A DNA stretch of 64,000 nt from Thunnus maccoyii. Its lineage: Eukaryota; Chordata; Actinopteri; Scombriformes; Scombridae. Within the stretch, counting starts at the first letter, position 1. Every line of letters starts with the position of its first letter. The stretch is taken from the NCBI RefSeq assembly GCF_910596095.1, contig NC_056538.1, forward strand, positions 22,182,501 through 22,246,500. Direction: 5' to 3'. The position numbers were made by a program, and so were the translations under genes. The notes under the pieces were generated by a model, which saw only the letters and a list, made by a program, of their open reading frames with translations, was not told where the DNA came from and did no database searches. Shown here one piece after another: positions 15,001-27,700 of the stretch.

Positions 15001-18000
15001 CAAACCTCAATGTCTTCCAGTCAGCATGTGTAGTGTGAAGGATTTATATTGTGAGACAAATTATATGAGTGGGAGGACTCTGACACCATGTATGAGCTGC
15101 TGCTTCTTTGCAGTATGATCTGTCACTGTTGAAGTGTCCTTGTGGGCCTTGTAGTTGTGTTATGTGTGTGTGTGGACATATAATTGTAGCCTCTCCAAAT
15201 AATCTATCCTCACTGTGCTGTTTTGACACCCTCCAGTCATTGTACGGCAGCATATCTACACAAGAGCCTGGCCTTTTGTCATTCTGAAAACGTGGCCTGA
15301 AAAAAGAAAAAAAAACCCTGAGCTAAGGATGAACTCACTCCTTTCAGGTTATGCGCATGTGTGGGTGGGTATGCGGCCTCACCTGTTGAGAGTGGGTGAG
15401 TGTGTGCCTATTCTCAGCAGAGCTCTGTGCCGCATTCATATGTTGTTGTGTTTTAAAGCACCTTGAACCTGAGTTGAACTTTGTTAGCGTGAATTGATAA
15501 GCAGCTTCCTCCATTCAGTCTGAGCTCCAGTGAACGCTGACCAAACCAGACCAGACCAGACCAGATCAGACTGATCCACCTCAGAAAGACAGAACATCTT
15601 GCAACTAATAGTTTGACACTAGCAGTTTTAATTGGGTGCATTCTTGCATCTGTGTGCAATCTGTCTTTGTGCAGGTAATGAAACATACTACAAGTCGCTG
15701 TTCTCCAGTTTTCGATTGTATCACATTATCTTCCTCAGTGGATGAAGTTTGCCCAGTTGTCATTGACTAGTTAGTGTTCAGATTGCCATTTTTTATAACA
15801 CTATAGTGTCTTTGTATATGCACTGAATAACTGAAATGCAGTATTAGGCAAGTCTACAAGCTCAAGGTCGGATTACAATGAGGCCCCAGCTTGTCCGTGT
15901 AGCAACTGCTTTGTGATAATTTGATTCATTAGAAATTCATTTCAATCAGGAGAGACTCAATTGAAGGAGAGGCTTAGAGAGTAATTAAATAACATTTATT
16001 TGACATAGTGTGCACAATAGGGAAGGTTGAAGAAATATGTGAGAAATCTTTGGCAATAAGACCCCATTGTGACCTCATTGTTTTCAGGGAGAAATCATGC
16101 CATGGTGAGGACACAGAAATATATAGATAGACACTGGTGGTGGTGGTGAAGGGGGGTGAGAGCAGTGGATGAAGATCTGGATGGATATGATGTGGAGCAG
16201 CACTCTGATGAGCTCAATGGAAGGACCCATGGACGCTGGATCTGATGAACACTGGGGATGAATGTGGTGGAGGAGGGTTGCATTGATCTGACACTGAAAT
16301 GACAGCTGACAGCAGCAGAGAGGGGAACAGTTTTAAAAGTTTGACAGCAAAGAGATGATTGACTCACAGAGGTTGCGGTGGAATCTTATTAGTTTAACTG
16401 AAAGCGTGAATGTCCTCGGTCAGCTGATTAAGTCAAAAGACAGAGAGAAAAAACTGAGTAGCATGAAGATAGTCTTCCTGAACTTTTGCTATGTGTCATT
16501 TGGTAATACGCACCAGTAAAGCACAATAAAACTGACATGTTCAGTGTGACATGTTTGATACTCTGTATCAAAATATATCCTTTGATATTCAACCATATTG
16601 CTAAATTTGCTAACCCCCAGATTATATTCAATGACAGCAACATCAAATGCCAATGCAAATTCTCACTTTCTACAATACGATTGAATAAGCTAACTGTCAC
16701 ACAGTAAATCCAGGATCTGGAAGTATTCCAGTGAGGTGTAAGAGTGGGTTTCTAGTGCTCTAAGAAAAATCCATTTTTTCAGCTCATTTCTGCCTCAAGG
16801 CCACGTTAAGGCCCATCTCATTTGTTTCAAAACATAATCCTAATGTGCTGTTTGGGTTCCTGGAGACCTTGGGCCCTCTTTAACAGCTCAAAAACATTGT
16901 TTTATTACCTTCACGACTTGTCCTCATTTCATGAGAGTTAGTTGAGAACTTTTTAAACTGATGACATGTTTCAGAAGACCACTACAGAAAACGTCATATT
17001 GCTTCTGTTTGGAGTCTCAGAGAGCCCAGCTGTCAAAAAAATGGTTAAATACAATGGATTTTCATATGCTCTGTATCTGTGATTGTTGTTGACAGAATAC
17101 TTTCACACTACACTACCCTCCAAAAGTCCCTAATAAATTTATACATTTGCCATTTTTATATACAGTTTGTGTATTTTATGCCATTATTAGACAGTGACAG
17201 TAGAGAGGTGACAAGAAACAAGGGGAGAGAGAGAGATGGGAAACTACATACATCAAAGATCCGTTGCCAGAATTGAACCACAGACTTTATGGTTATGTGG
17301 CATGCCTCTTAACCAGCAGGCTGCCAGGGCATGCCATTTTTGCAGTTTAACAGTTTGTTCATAAGAAGTCTAAGAGGTTTGTTTTAATGAGGTGAACAGA
17401 GGTTGGCAACAAGAGGAGCACATATTTGTTTGTGTATAATTCATGAAATAGAAACAAGAAATATTTCTTTATTTGGCAGTGAAAATATGTATTTTGTCAC
17501 ATATTTAGTTGCATATTGGGTTTTAATGAGGTCAGAAGAAAAGAAAACAAATATTTAAAGGAAAAAAATGGTTAATAATAGGGTTAATAATAAAAAAAAA
17601 CAATATGGTACATTCACATCAAACATTTCATATATTCATTGTGCATATTTGTGCATGAGCACATCTATATGGATGTTATATGCATGCAGTGTTTGTATCC
17701 TTTGCCTGCATTGTTGTTCCCCTCCTACTCACGACACTGTCGCCCTCGTCTAACACATCTCATGTGCGTCACTCTGTTTACACTGATCCTGGCCTGTGGC
17801 CTCACGTGTCAGACTCAGATCCGGACTGGAAGATCTACAGGCTCCCGCTAGCCGTACACAGCCCTGAGAAACGCAGCTGGCTGCAGGTGTTTGCTATTCA
17901 CTGATGCTCACCTGCCCCTCTGATGAGGTAGGGCTGAAATCAAATATGATGCAGACAAGTGGCATTCAGAGCAAACAGGATCAAATGGCCACATACACAT

Positions 18001-21000
18001 GAAATGAATACATACGGTGAACCCATTACTATCTAGATTATTTTACAAATCCCACCCTGCAAATGACCTATTTAGCCAATGTATAGTCATGCGCTCTATT
18101 TCTGTGCTTGTGTTTCAGTCACATGACTTCCTTTAAGATGTTAAGTTATACTGGAAATCACACACGAGTGGGTCTGTGAAAAACATGTACTCATATACCC
18201 CCAAAACAATGTGTATCTGGTTGATTTTCTTTATATACTAGCTTCTCTAATACAACACCTGTTCATTTTTCATACAGAGATTCAATAGAAGCTACATTAT
18301 TTCACCATATGTTCAATCACATTCACCAGTTGTTATATTGCAGGAAATCGTTTTTTAATCCTTCATCATAATACCATGCATGTATGTGCAACTCAACAGT
18401 CGTCATCCGAGCTTTGTGAATGTTTCCTGCAGGTCGTTGCGCTCAGAGACTTTTTATGGCCCAGGACCAACCGCCACTCTTAGATCTGCCTGATAGAGCC
18501 GTCTCTATCTGATCAAACTGAAACATCCAGACTCAACAAACAGACATCTACATCGCACAATCTGGGCTGCATCACAAAACCCGTGAGAGCGTAGCTGTAA
18601 TCTGACGCTCCAGTTTTAACACAGGCAGGAAAGTGAAGCCCTCATCAAAGGCGCTGCTGAGATTTGAGCCTCAGTGAGTAATGTTTCCAAAAGCCAGAAA
18701 CCTCTTTTTTTTTTACCACAACAGAGCAGCAAATGCATGAAGTATTTGGGTAAAAATATATTTGTAGTACAGATGAAGCAGTGCACAAAAGCATGACAGC
18801 ATTATTATACTGTACACTGTTATTAATAACTTTGATTTGTAGAGATAAGGCTTTATTTCTCAAGGTGATGTCTTCTGAAAATGAAAAAGAATGAACCAGT
18901 AGTTTTGGGTCATTTTTTTAGAGTGAGGAGATGTTTGATGTCTGTATCTTTTGTTGGGCTGGAAACCTGCATAAATTCCCAGGTCAGAAGGGAAAAACAG
19001 CAGACTGACTTATTGTTTATGTATGAAACCCTACCCTGTATTAGGAGGAAAACATGTGAGGAGCTCTCCTTTTCTTTAACATGACCTTGTCACGGATATC
19101 ACTCTAAAGGAAACTGCAGCTATTTATGTCTTTCATACTGCTCCTGTATCCACATGCACACTGTATTTACCTGAACTGGGGAATATAAAAGTAGACACAG
19201 AATAAGGCAAATTTATTTGTTAGTGGGGAGTAATAAAAAATTAAATCAATACATTATTTTTTACTATTTGTGAGGCAAAAGAATCAGGCCAACATCTGAT
19301 GTGTTGCTGCTTGAAAATAAAAAAAAAAAAGATGAAGTCAATTATCGTGATTTAAAACTGACTTGTAATGAATATTTATGCAGCAAAATAAAGCCTCCAA
19401 TTTAAGTTGTTTTGAAAACTGAAAGAAAGAACTGGATGAATTTGACTGAATTATTTACAGAGGATTTTTTTTTTTTCAGAACGTCTGAATTTAGATTCTG
19501 TTTCATTAAAGTATCAAAATTTAGGCTGATAACTAAATCCATAAATGGGAAAGACTGTATTCTTGATGTTTGGAGATAATCATGACACTATGCTGCCCCC
19601 CTGTGCTCTCTGTGTCACACTGCAGAACAGCTGCAGCCTCATTCTGCTCTGTTTCCAACTAAAGTGTTGCTGTTAAGGAGAAATTTAATGGCAAAACAGA
19701 AACTTATCTACATTTTTAAATGTGTGACATTGTAGATTTTTTTTTATCCTTATGGATTTACATGCATCAATACACCTGCAAAATTTGGCACTCGACACCT
19801 GTTTGTTTAATGAATTCATTTTTTGCATCCTGATAAGACTAAAACATCTGTGTGGATTCAAAGAGAGACATTGGGTATATATTTAGGCCTCAACTAAATA
19901 TTTTCTGGGAAATCAGGGGGCATCTTCTCTTGAACATCAGCAGCTGTTTTAAGGAAACAAGACTATAAACATGAAAAATTTCTACTTTTGAATGAAATGA
20001 CTTTACTGCAAAGATGTAATACTTTGGGAAAAAAACACAGTAAAATGAATCATTTCTTGATTTGGATTTACAGACTTTCATGGCAACTATATGTATGTTT
20101 ATATTTTAATGACTCACCGTATCAGAAGTCTCAATATACTATACTTTAACTTTCTATTAATATACAACACATATCTAGAACTGTTCCAACTTCTTTTGCC
20201 ATTATGTTTTATTAAATTACATTCTCGACTATTCCTTCATATCTTACACTGAACTGTAATTTTAACTCACCTGATGGATCTGATTTCAATTTTCTTCTTT
20301 TCCTCTATGTAATTTTACTTTATGTCTTTTTCATCACCTCAGCTGTTTTATGCCATGTCTTAAAGTCTTTTTATGTCTTATGTAACGCACTTTGAATTTG
20401 CCCTCTGGTTAAAAAGTGCAATATATTAAATTTCCTTAATTAAAAATGTACATTTGCTTTTTAACTTCTACGGGAGAGTTTTGGTTTGTGTCATACAGGG
20501 ACATTGGGCGCTGTTTAGGCTGCCACTGGATAGTTTTGGTGAATTTTCCTTTTTTTTTTTCTGAATTTAGTCTTTAACATTATCATACCAGGATGTATGG
20601 GGGGAAAGCACCTAAAATCTCTGATTTATATATATATATTTTTAAGTTAGTCTGAAATCAAAATGTCACACTATAATAACACAACAAAACCCTGATATCT
20701 CCTGGGTTGTATATACATTTTGTCAAGACACCATATCCCAGTGTTCATTATATGGATATTACATTTCAGTGAAATTTAAAATGCCATCATATAATATGGT
20801 CATTAGGATTTCACCACAGTATTTCCTGTAAGAAAATATAGCATCAATAAGGGAAAAAAGTGCTCATTCCTACACTGTCAGGCCTGTTGCAGCCTGCTCT
20901 TATTTCCATGTGTCCACTCCTCAATCAATACAGGCTTCATACTCTCATCCAGGCCTCTGGCGCTCCTGTGATTGAGCATTTGTGCGTTTTTTTCCGTTTT

Positions 21001-21150
21001 TTTTCCCCTCCTCATCTCTAGACTGCGGTCAGTTACACCTGCGCCACAGCGGGCCTTATGGGAAGTCAGCGGTGTAACATCTGATTCAGGGTCTGCAGGG
21101 CGGTGTTGTGAGCCTTTTCTCCCCCTCATCACCTCAGAGCAGAGCGCAGC
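15001..21150. other. Gene-free spacer upstream of picalm
   Basis: I see no exon with family resemblance on either strand; the open frames here are short and of low complexity. Notable minor items are a (CCAGA)n run near 15,542-15,566 and moderately GC-rich patches near 17,700-17,930 and 18,410-18,660. Those patches are free of recognisable repeats and could be regulatory. The rest is AT-rich. Confidence 0.5.
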
Positions 21151-21734
21151 AAAGCAGGCCCGCCATTTCCTCCCCTCCTCAGTCAGTGGTCTTTTCTTTC
21201 ATAGCGCTTTTTTAAAGGCGAGCGGCGGCGGCGGCGGCGGCAGCGGCAAGTGGAGGAGGAGGAGCGGCGGCGACTGGCGGAGCGGCGGAGCGGTGGAGGC
21301 AGGCAGGCAGGGATCCGGTGTGCCACATCGGGATGAGAGCGAGACAGAAGCCCGGGTCGGATGAGTCAGCGAGTGGACCCTGTAATCACCGCATCCCCTA
21401 AATCTGACACAGTTTGGACTTGAGGCGAGCGGCGCAACAAGAAGCGAGAGATTATAACATTTTTTTTGATTGTTGTTGTTGTCAGATTCCGCTTCTGTTT
21501 ATTCCGCCCTCCCCTGGTCCGCGTCTGCCATAGCCTAGATTTTTTTAATTTCCACCAAAATTTCCACCAAAAAAAAAAATCAGGGGGGGTCCGGCAAGGT
21601 TGCGGAGGAGGTGGATGTTTTATTTGTTTTTTTAATTTTTTTTTTTAAAAACTCACATATCCGAAGATAAACACAGACAAGCGTACATTTCTTCTACAAA
21701 GTCTTTTGTTGCAGCCTTCAGTGAGTGAGCGAAG
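21150..21734 (+). promoter_or_regulatory. picalm: GC-rich promoter and 5' UTR region of picalm
   Basis: This is a GC- and CpG-rich island in an otherwise AT-rich window. It contains a (GGC)n run at 21,220-21,247 and further GGA/GGC triplets to 21,300. It lies directly upstream of the picalm ATG at 21,735. No TATA box is evident. This fits a broad, constitutively active promoter. The transcription start is probably within 21,200-21,450, giving a 5' UTR of a few hundred nt with homopolymer A and T runs. Confidence 0.7.
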
Positions 21735-24700
21735 ATGTCGGGCCAGAGCATCACGGACAGGATAACTGCAGCCCAGCACAGTGTGACGGGATCCGCCGTG
21801 TCCAAAACAGTATGCAAGGCCACCACTCACGAAATAATGGGCCCGAAAAAGAAACACTTGGACTGTGAGTATGTTTAAACCGAGTTGAAAAATCACCGCA
21901 ACCTCCTCCTGCTCCTCAGTGAGTTGTATGGCGATGGTGGAGCTACAAGGCCTCAAAGCCTCAGGATGTTAGCATGCTAGCATGTATGCTAACTGCTTGC
22001 TCATGTCAAGGAGATTATTATTTTTTTTATTTTAACATCGAGGTCAGGCCTTGTTAACACGCTATTACACATAATTAAGAGGTTGTTAAAGGTGTAGCAG
22101 CTTTTTATTGATACTTACAGATGATTTTCTTGTCAGTTTTTATCATTAGCTGCTGTCAAACTAGCTAGACTCTTAATGTTTCTCGTATTGAATGGCAGCT
22201 TTAACTTAATGTGAAGCCTACATGGCAACACATGTGGATACATATTTATGGGTCAGTACATTAACAGGGAAACCTTTTTAAAAGATAATAATAAATCAGT
22301 GTGAACAAGTGGGCCCCTGCTCTCACAGGCCCTGATTAACATTTACAGGAATGCTTGCAATCATCTCCCATCTTGGTGCACCTGCAGCAGGACAAGTGTC
22401 TGAGTGTTTCAGCAGCACAGGCCAGCCACACAGTGAAATGATGGAGTAATGTGATGCTGGCTGCTTCAGACACAATGGGTTGACACTGTAAAGGGGCAAA
22501 CACAATCACAGTATAGTTAGTTTTTATTTCAGGCATCAGGAGGAGTTTTCTTGCTCTCACCAGGGCATCAACCTGAGTGTTATGCTGTTCTGGATACACC
22601 CTGACGTCAGCATAAGAGCTTAAATCCTCGTGTGAGCGTAGTCTGATGCACTCAGTCAGAGGAGTCACTGTGTGTCTGTACTTTACAGATGCAGTGGTAG
22701 ATTTTCTGTATATCGATCTTGCTACTTGCAGATGCACGATGGATGTGATGAAAGTGGTTTTATTCAGGGCCTGCGTCATCATAAGAGTTCAGCAACAGTC
22801 CGCGAACAAGGTGCATACTGTATTTTCTCTGTCGGTAATGTTTCAGGTGATGTGATTGTCTCACCTGCAGTGATAGCTACTCGTAGTGAACATTTTGGTC
22901 TAAAGTTGCAGGTTCCACACCTGTTGTGCCGCTCAGACGACTCCCCCGAGATGAGTGAAAGTTGTGCAGAGTGAGACTCGAGAAGAGAGGAGCCTGCTGT
23001 ATATACACATAGATAATAACATGGTGTCCTCTGATTTAGTGTTGAAACATAGAGGAGGCTTGAGTAGATGAGGCAAGCACAGCAGCAAGTTTGTTTTTGT
23101 AAGTTTAGATAGATTCTGTTTGTCAACTTAATTTTATCTCCATGTCCTGCTCTGACAGAATATAAGCAACTACTTTCGTATGACTATATAATTTAAGGAT
23201 TGTTTTTATGATTATTAAACAGTTGACGGGAAATAAAGGGAGAGAGAAATGGAGAATGACATCCAACAAAGGCCCCTTGACTAATCTCTACTTTACCTGA
23301 GTTATGGGGATCAAATGATAAATAATTAGGGCTGGATATTGTTTGAAATGTTTGAGACCAGTGCTGATACAATATCTGAGTTTCAGTCCCCAAAGTATCA
23401 AAAAGATACTTGTTCATTACCTTACTTTCAGTAATATAAATGTGTTTTTGATTTTTTTAAAAAGTCAGATGTTGCTTGACCACAACAAGAAGAACCTTTT
23501 CTAAAAAATTGGCAAAATTGTGATTGAAATTAGGAACATTTTTATTTCATACAAGACTACAGCTCTGACATGCAATGCCAGTTTTTGGTGCTTCAAATTT
23601 TCTTGATACTCACCGCTACAGACAGATTTCAATCAGGACCATGACAGTAGTGAGGTTTGACACACAACCTTATGCATGGTAAGGGTTTGGCAATAGTTCA
23701 TTGTGAAGTAGCATCCAGAGCTGCAACTAACAGTTATTTTCTTGGTAGTTGTATAGGTGTTTAAATTGTCAGAAAATAGTGAGAAATGGCTGTTAATATT
23801 TCTAAGAGGTGAAGCTGATGTCTTCAAATGTCTTATTTGAGAAGATAAACAACTGAGAAGCTGAAGACAGACAATTTTTAGCATTTCTGCTTGAAAAGTT
23901 ACTTTAATGATTAGCCGATTATCGAAATAGTTGCAGATTAACTTTTTGTCCATCGATTAATTGACTAATTGTTCCAGCTATTTAAAAATGTTTGATACTA
24001 GTTACAGTATAATACCTTGTTTAGGTACCAACATTTCTTGTTTGTTATTGTACCTCACTGTGAGAAATATATAAATACAATTCTCTACAAAACTCCTTTT
24101 CTTATTTAAAAAAAAGTTGTCAAATGTTAAAATCTGTCTAAATACAAGCTGTTGTATGAGAATTTGGCCTAAAAATACTTAAAAAATGGATAAATTGTAT
24201 TAAAATGAGGAACTATCTTATGAAAGATCATGATCGCTTTGGTTTTTGAAATTCAAGCAGAGTTGTATTATAACAATATGATAACGCACAAAGTGATACT
24301 GTATCTAAATTAGTCATTTCAAGCAAATTAAACACTAATGAAACTAGTTTTTGACCTTTTTGTTTCACCCGTGTGAAGAGTTGTGTATGATGTACAGTGA
24401 AACACAAAATATTTGCACAAATTAAATACATTTAGAACATCTAAATATATTCTTGTTGATATCCTGATTAATTGATTGTAATTTATATAGATTTTAACCA
24501 CATAGCCCAGCTGCCATGATGACTTTTTTTTAAATAACAGCTGAATTGTGGCACACAGCACAACATCATCTTGCATCGTCATGGCTGTCACATGAATACG
24601 TTTGTGTCCCATGAATTAATTAGGTTAGAAAACAGTAATGTCAGTCACTGCCAATATTTAGCAGGCTGATTGTGACATGACAGTGCTGTCAGTTCATCCT

Positions 24701-27700
24701 CCTCCCCCATATTCTTCTTCCTCCTCCTCCTCCTCCTCCCCTGTGCTCGTCTCCTCTACGTCGTCGTCGTCGTGTTCTTCTTCTCCGAGCAGTGCAGCCA
24801 CCCATGCTAACCGCTGCTGCTTCTCTGGAAGGTTATCCTGTCCTACTTAGAGTCCCCCGCCTTTTGAAAAGTCAAATATAGGACAGAAAGGGAGGCCCAA
24901 TTACCCCGTCAGAAAGATGACTGCCGTGAATGGCAGGGTCATTAGCACCGATGGGCTAACATCGTTCATCGAGCACATGGATGTAGAATGAACATATGAG
25001 CTGTGTGAAGAGGCAGAAGAAGTGGGACAGCACAGAACATGGATGGTTTACATCTTCATCCGCTGCACTCCATGTTGGTCACTCACAGCTGTGATTTGTC
25101 ATCCAGTTCGACAGCAGTGATCCCTGATTGCAGTGGGACTAAAACAAGGATGATTTTAGTTTTTATTTTTCAGATTCTATGTAGAAAACATCCATATTTA
25201 ACATACTTTTGAACAGAGTAAATGCATTGTTTTAACTCAGGTATATAGTGCAGTTTGGTTCTGAATTTTTCATGGCACAGGAAGGTTTACAGTTGTGGAG
25301 AGGAGCTGTGGTCTGTACTTGAATTTAAAATCCATTTTCTTCATTTCTGAGGGCTTTAAAAGCATTTTCCACTCAAACCTTTTCAGTAGTCTCTTGACTG
25401 AACCCGGGAAAAACCTCCATTTCAAAATTTAGACTGAGAAGCTGTCTGTGTGGAAATTTTTAGGGGGATTTGTTGATGCTGCTTAAAGGTTTCCAAATTG
25501 AACACGCTGCACAAATGTAACCTGCTGTGGAGGACACATAAGCATGAGTCACATCAGCTTTTGGCTCAGGCTGGCAAAAATTTGTTTGGGCATCTGTGGT
25601 CACCTTTCTCTTTAGTCGTAGAAGGCAGCAGCAGGTGTTTATCTGCTCACCAGCTCCGCATGACGCCTGTTTGACACTAAATTCAACACGCATGGGGTTA
25701 TCTGTGACTAACAGCATCTTTATAGATGAAAGCGGGTTTCTGAATTAAGTTTGAAATGTTTATCAGCATAGAAAACAAACAGACAAATCAGCATTCTCTG
25801 TGAGATCTTCAGAAACCTCCTTTCAGTTCATTTAAGGAAGCACATTGACAATAATGTGGTATTAACAAAATCAGATATCGCAGTGCTCTTTACTCAAAAC
25901 CTCAGTATCCTTTTGATTAGGACTGTTGCTGTTTCATACAGTATTTGATCTAAACTAGGTGGATGATTTAATTTAAGAAAAAGATAAATCAGTAATGTAG
26001 AGTCAAAGACATAACTAGATATTATCATTTAAAAAATCTTTCTTCGATTGAACCTTAAAAAACAAGAAGATACAGAAATACCCAAATATCTTGTCTTTCA
26101 TAATAGGGCTGCAACTAACAATTATTTTCTCAATTAGTCAATTAGTGTTTGGTCCATAAAATATCAGAAAAATGTGAAAAATGTTGTTTCCCAAAGCCCA
26201 TCATGATGTCCTCAAATGTCTTGTTTTGCCCACAAGCCAAAGTTATTCCGTTTACTGTCATAGAGGACTAAAAAAGTGAAAATGTTTACTTTTGATCAGC
26301 TGGAATCAGAGAATTTAGACATCATTTCTTTAAAAAAAAAAAAGACTCAAAATGATTAATTGAATGTTTATCAAAATAGTTGGCGATTAATTTAGCCTAC
26401 TAGTTGGCAACTAATTGATTAATCGACTAATCGTTGTTCTTGCAGCTCTGATAGAGGTGAAAATGTTAAAGAAATAAGACAAAGCATATTATTCTTCTGT
26501 AATGTCATTTTGATGGATGTGTATGGCAGCTGTAGACAATTTACACATCACCACATTGCACAAGAATCTTGATTTTGATTGGTCGTTGCAAATAAACTGC
26601 CTTACGATGATCAGCTGAACCTCGTGGTTTTATGAACTTTTCGTCTTTTTCTTCAGATTTGATCCACTGCACCAACGAGATGAATGTGAACATTCCCCAA
26701 CTGGCTGACTCGCTGTTTGAGAGAACCACCAACACCAGCTGGGTGGTTGTGTTTAAGTCGCTTATCACCACACACCATCTCATGGTCTATGGCAACGAGG
26801 TGAGACACACCACATTTAGATTATCCTCTAACAACACAAGAAACTGGTTAGGAGGCAAATTTACTGCAGATTGTTTGAGCATTAATATATTATTAATTAA
26901 TACTTTGGTTGTGTTGTGTTTATCTATTTTTTCCCCCTCATGCAGCGTTTCGTCCAGTACTTGGCTTCAAGGAATACACTATTCAACCTCAGTAATTTTT
27001 TGGACAAAAGTGGGTTACAAGGTACTCCAGCCTGCAGCCACACCTACTTCGTGCACAATTTAAAAGATTATTTCGTTAGAAATGACGTACGCTGACGTTG
27101 CTACTGCCTCTTTTTCCCCCCTAGGTTATGACATGTCCACATTTATCAGGAGGTATAGTCGATATCTCAACGAGAAAGCTGTTTCATACAGACAGGTTGC
27201 CTTTGACTTCACGAAAGTTAAGCGAGGGTAAGGACTGAAAGCAGTTTTTGTATTCTACAATATTAAAGCTCCAAATATCCTATTTTGCTTTTTTATATAT
27301 GTGAAAAAAATGTTTGTCTTGGGCTGCAACAAGATATTTTTTTCATTATCAAGTAATATGTCAAGTATTTTTATGATTAATCAGCTAATGTTTAGGCAGA
27401 AAAATGTGAAAAATAAATAGAAAAATACACATCACAATTTCTTCATCAACTTGTTATGTGTTCAAATAACTTTATTGTCAAATTACAATTCAATAAAACA
27501 GAGAAAAGCAGCCAATTTTCTCTATTAAAGAAGCTGGAAACAACCAGTAATTGGATTATTCAATGATGAATGACTTAAATGATTGATTGTCAGGCCTTAT
27601 TTTGTAAAAAAAAAAAAAAAGTTAAAATATTCCAAACCAATCAAATGTCAGGCTGCAATTTCAGTGATTTTTTTTAAGGTTTAACCTGAAAAGAAAATCA

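Noticed and set aside
20972-21364. 130-codon open frame just upstream of picalm
   Set aside because: It is a GC-rich frame across the CpG island and (GGC)n tract, with a low-complexity Gly/Ser/Arg end. It fits the promoter/5' UTR, not a gene.
22336-22782. 148-codon open frame on the minus strand in picalm intron 1
   Set aside because: No family resemblance, no splice context or domain, and the opposite strand is equally open; it looks like chance.
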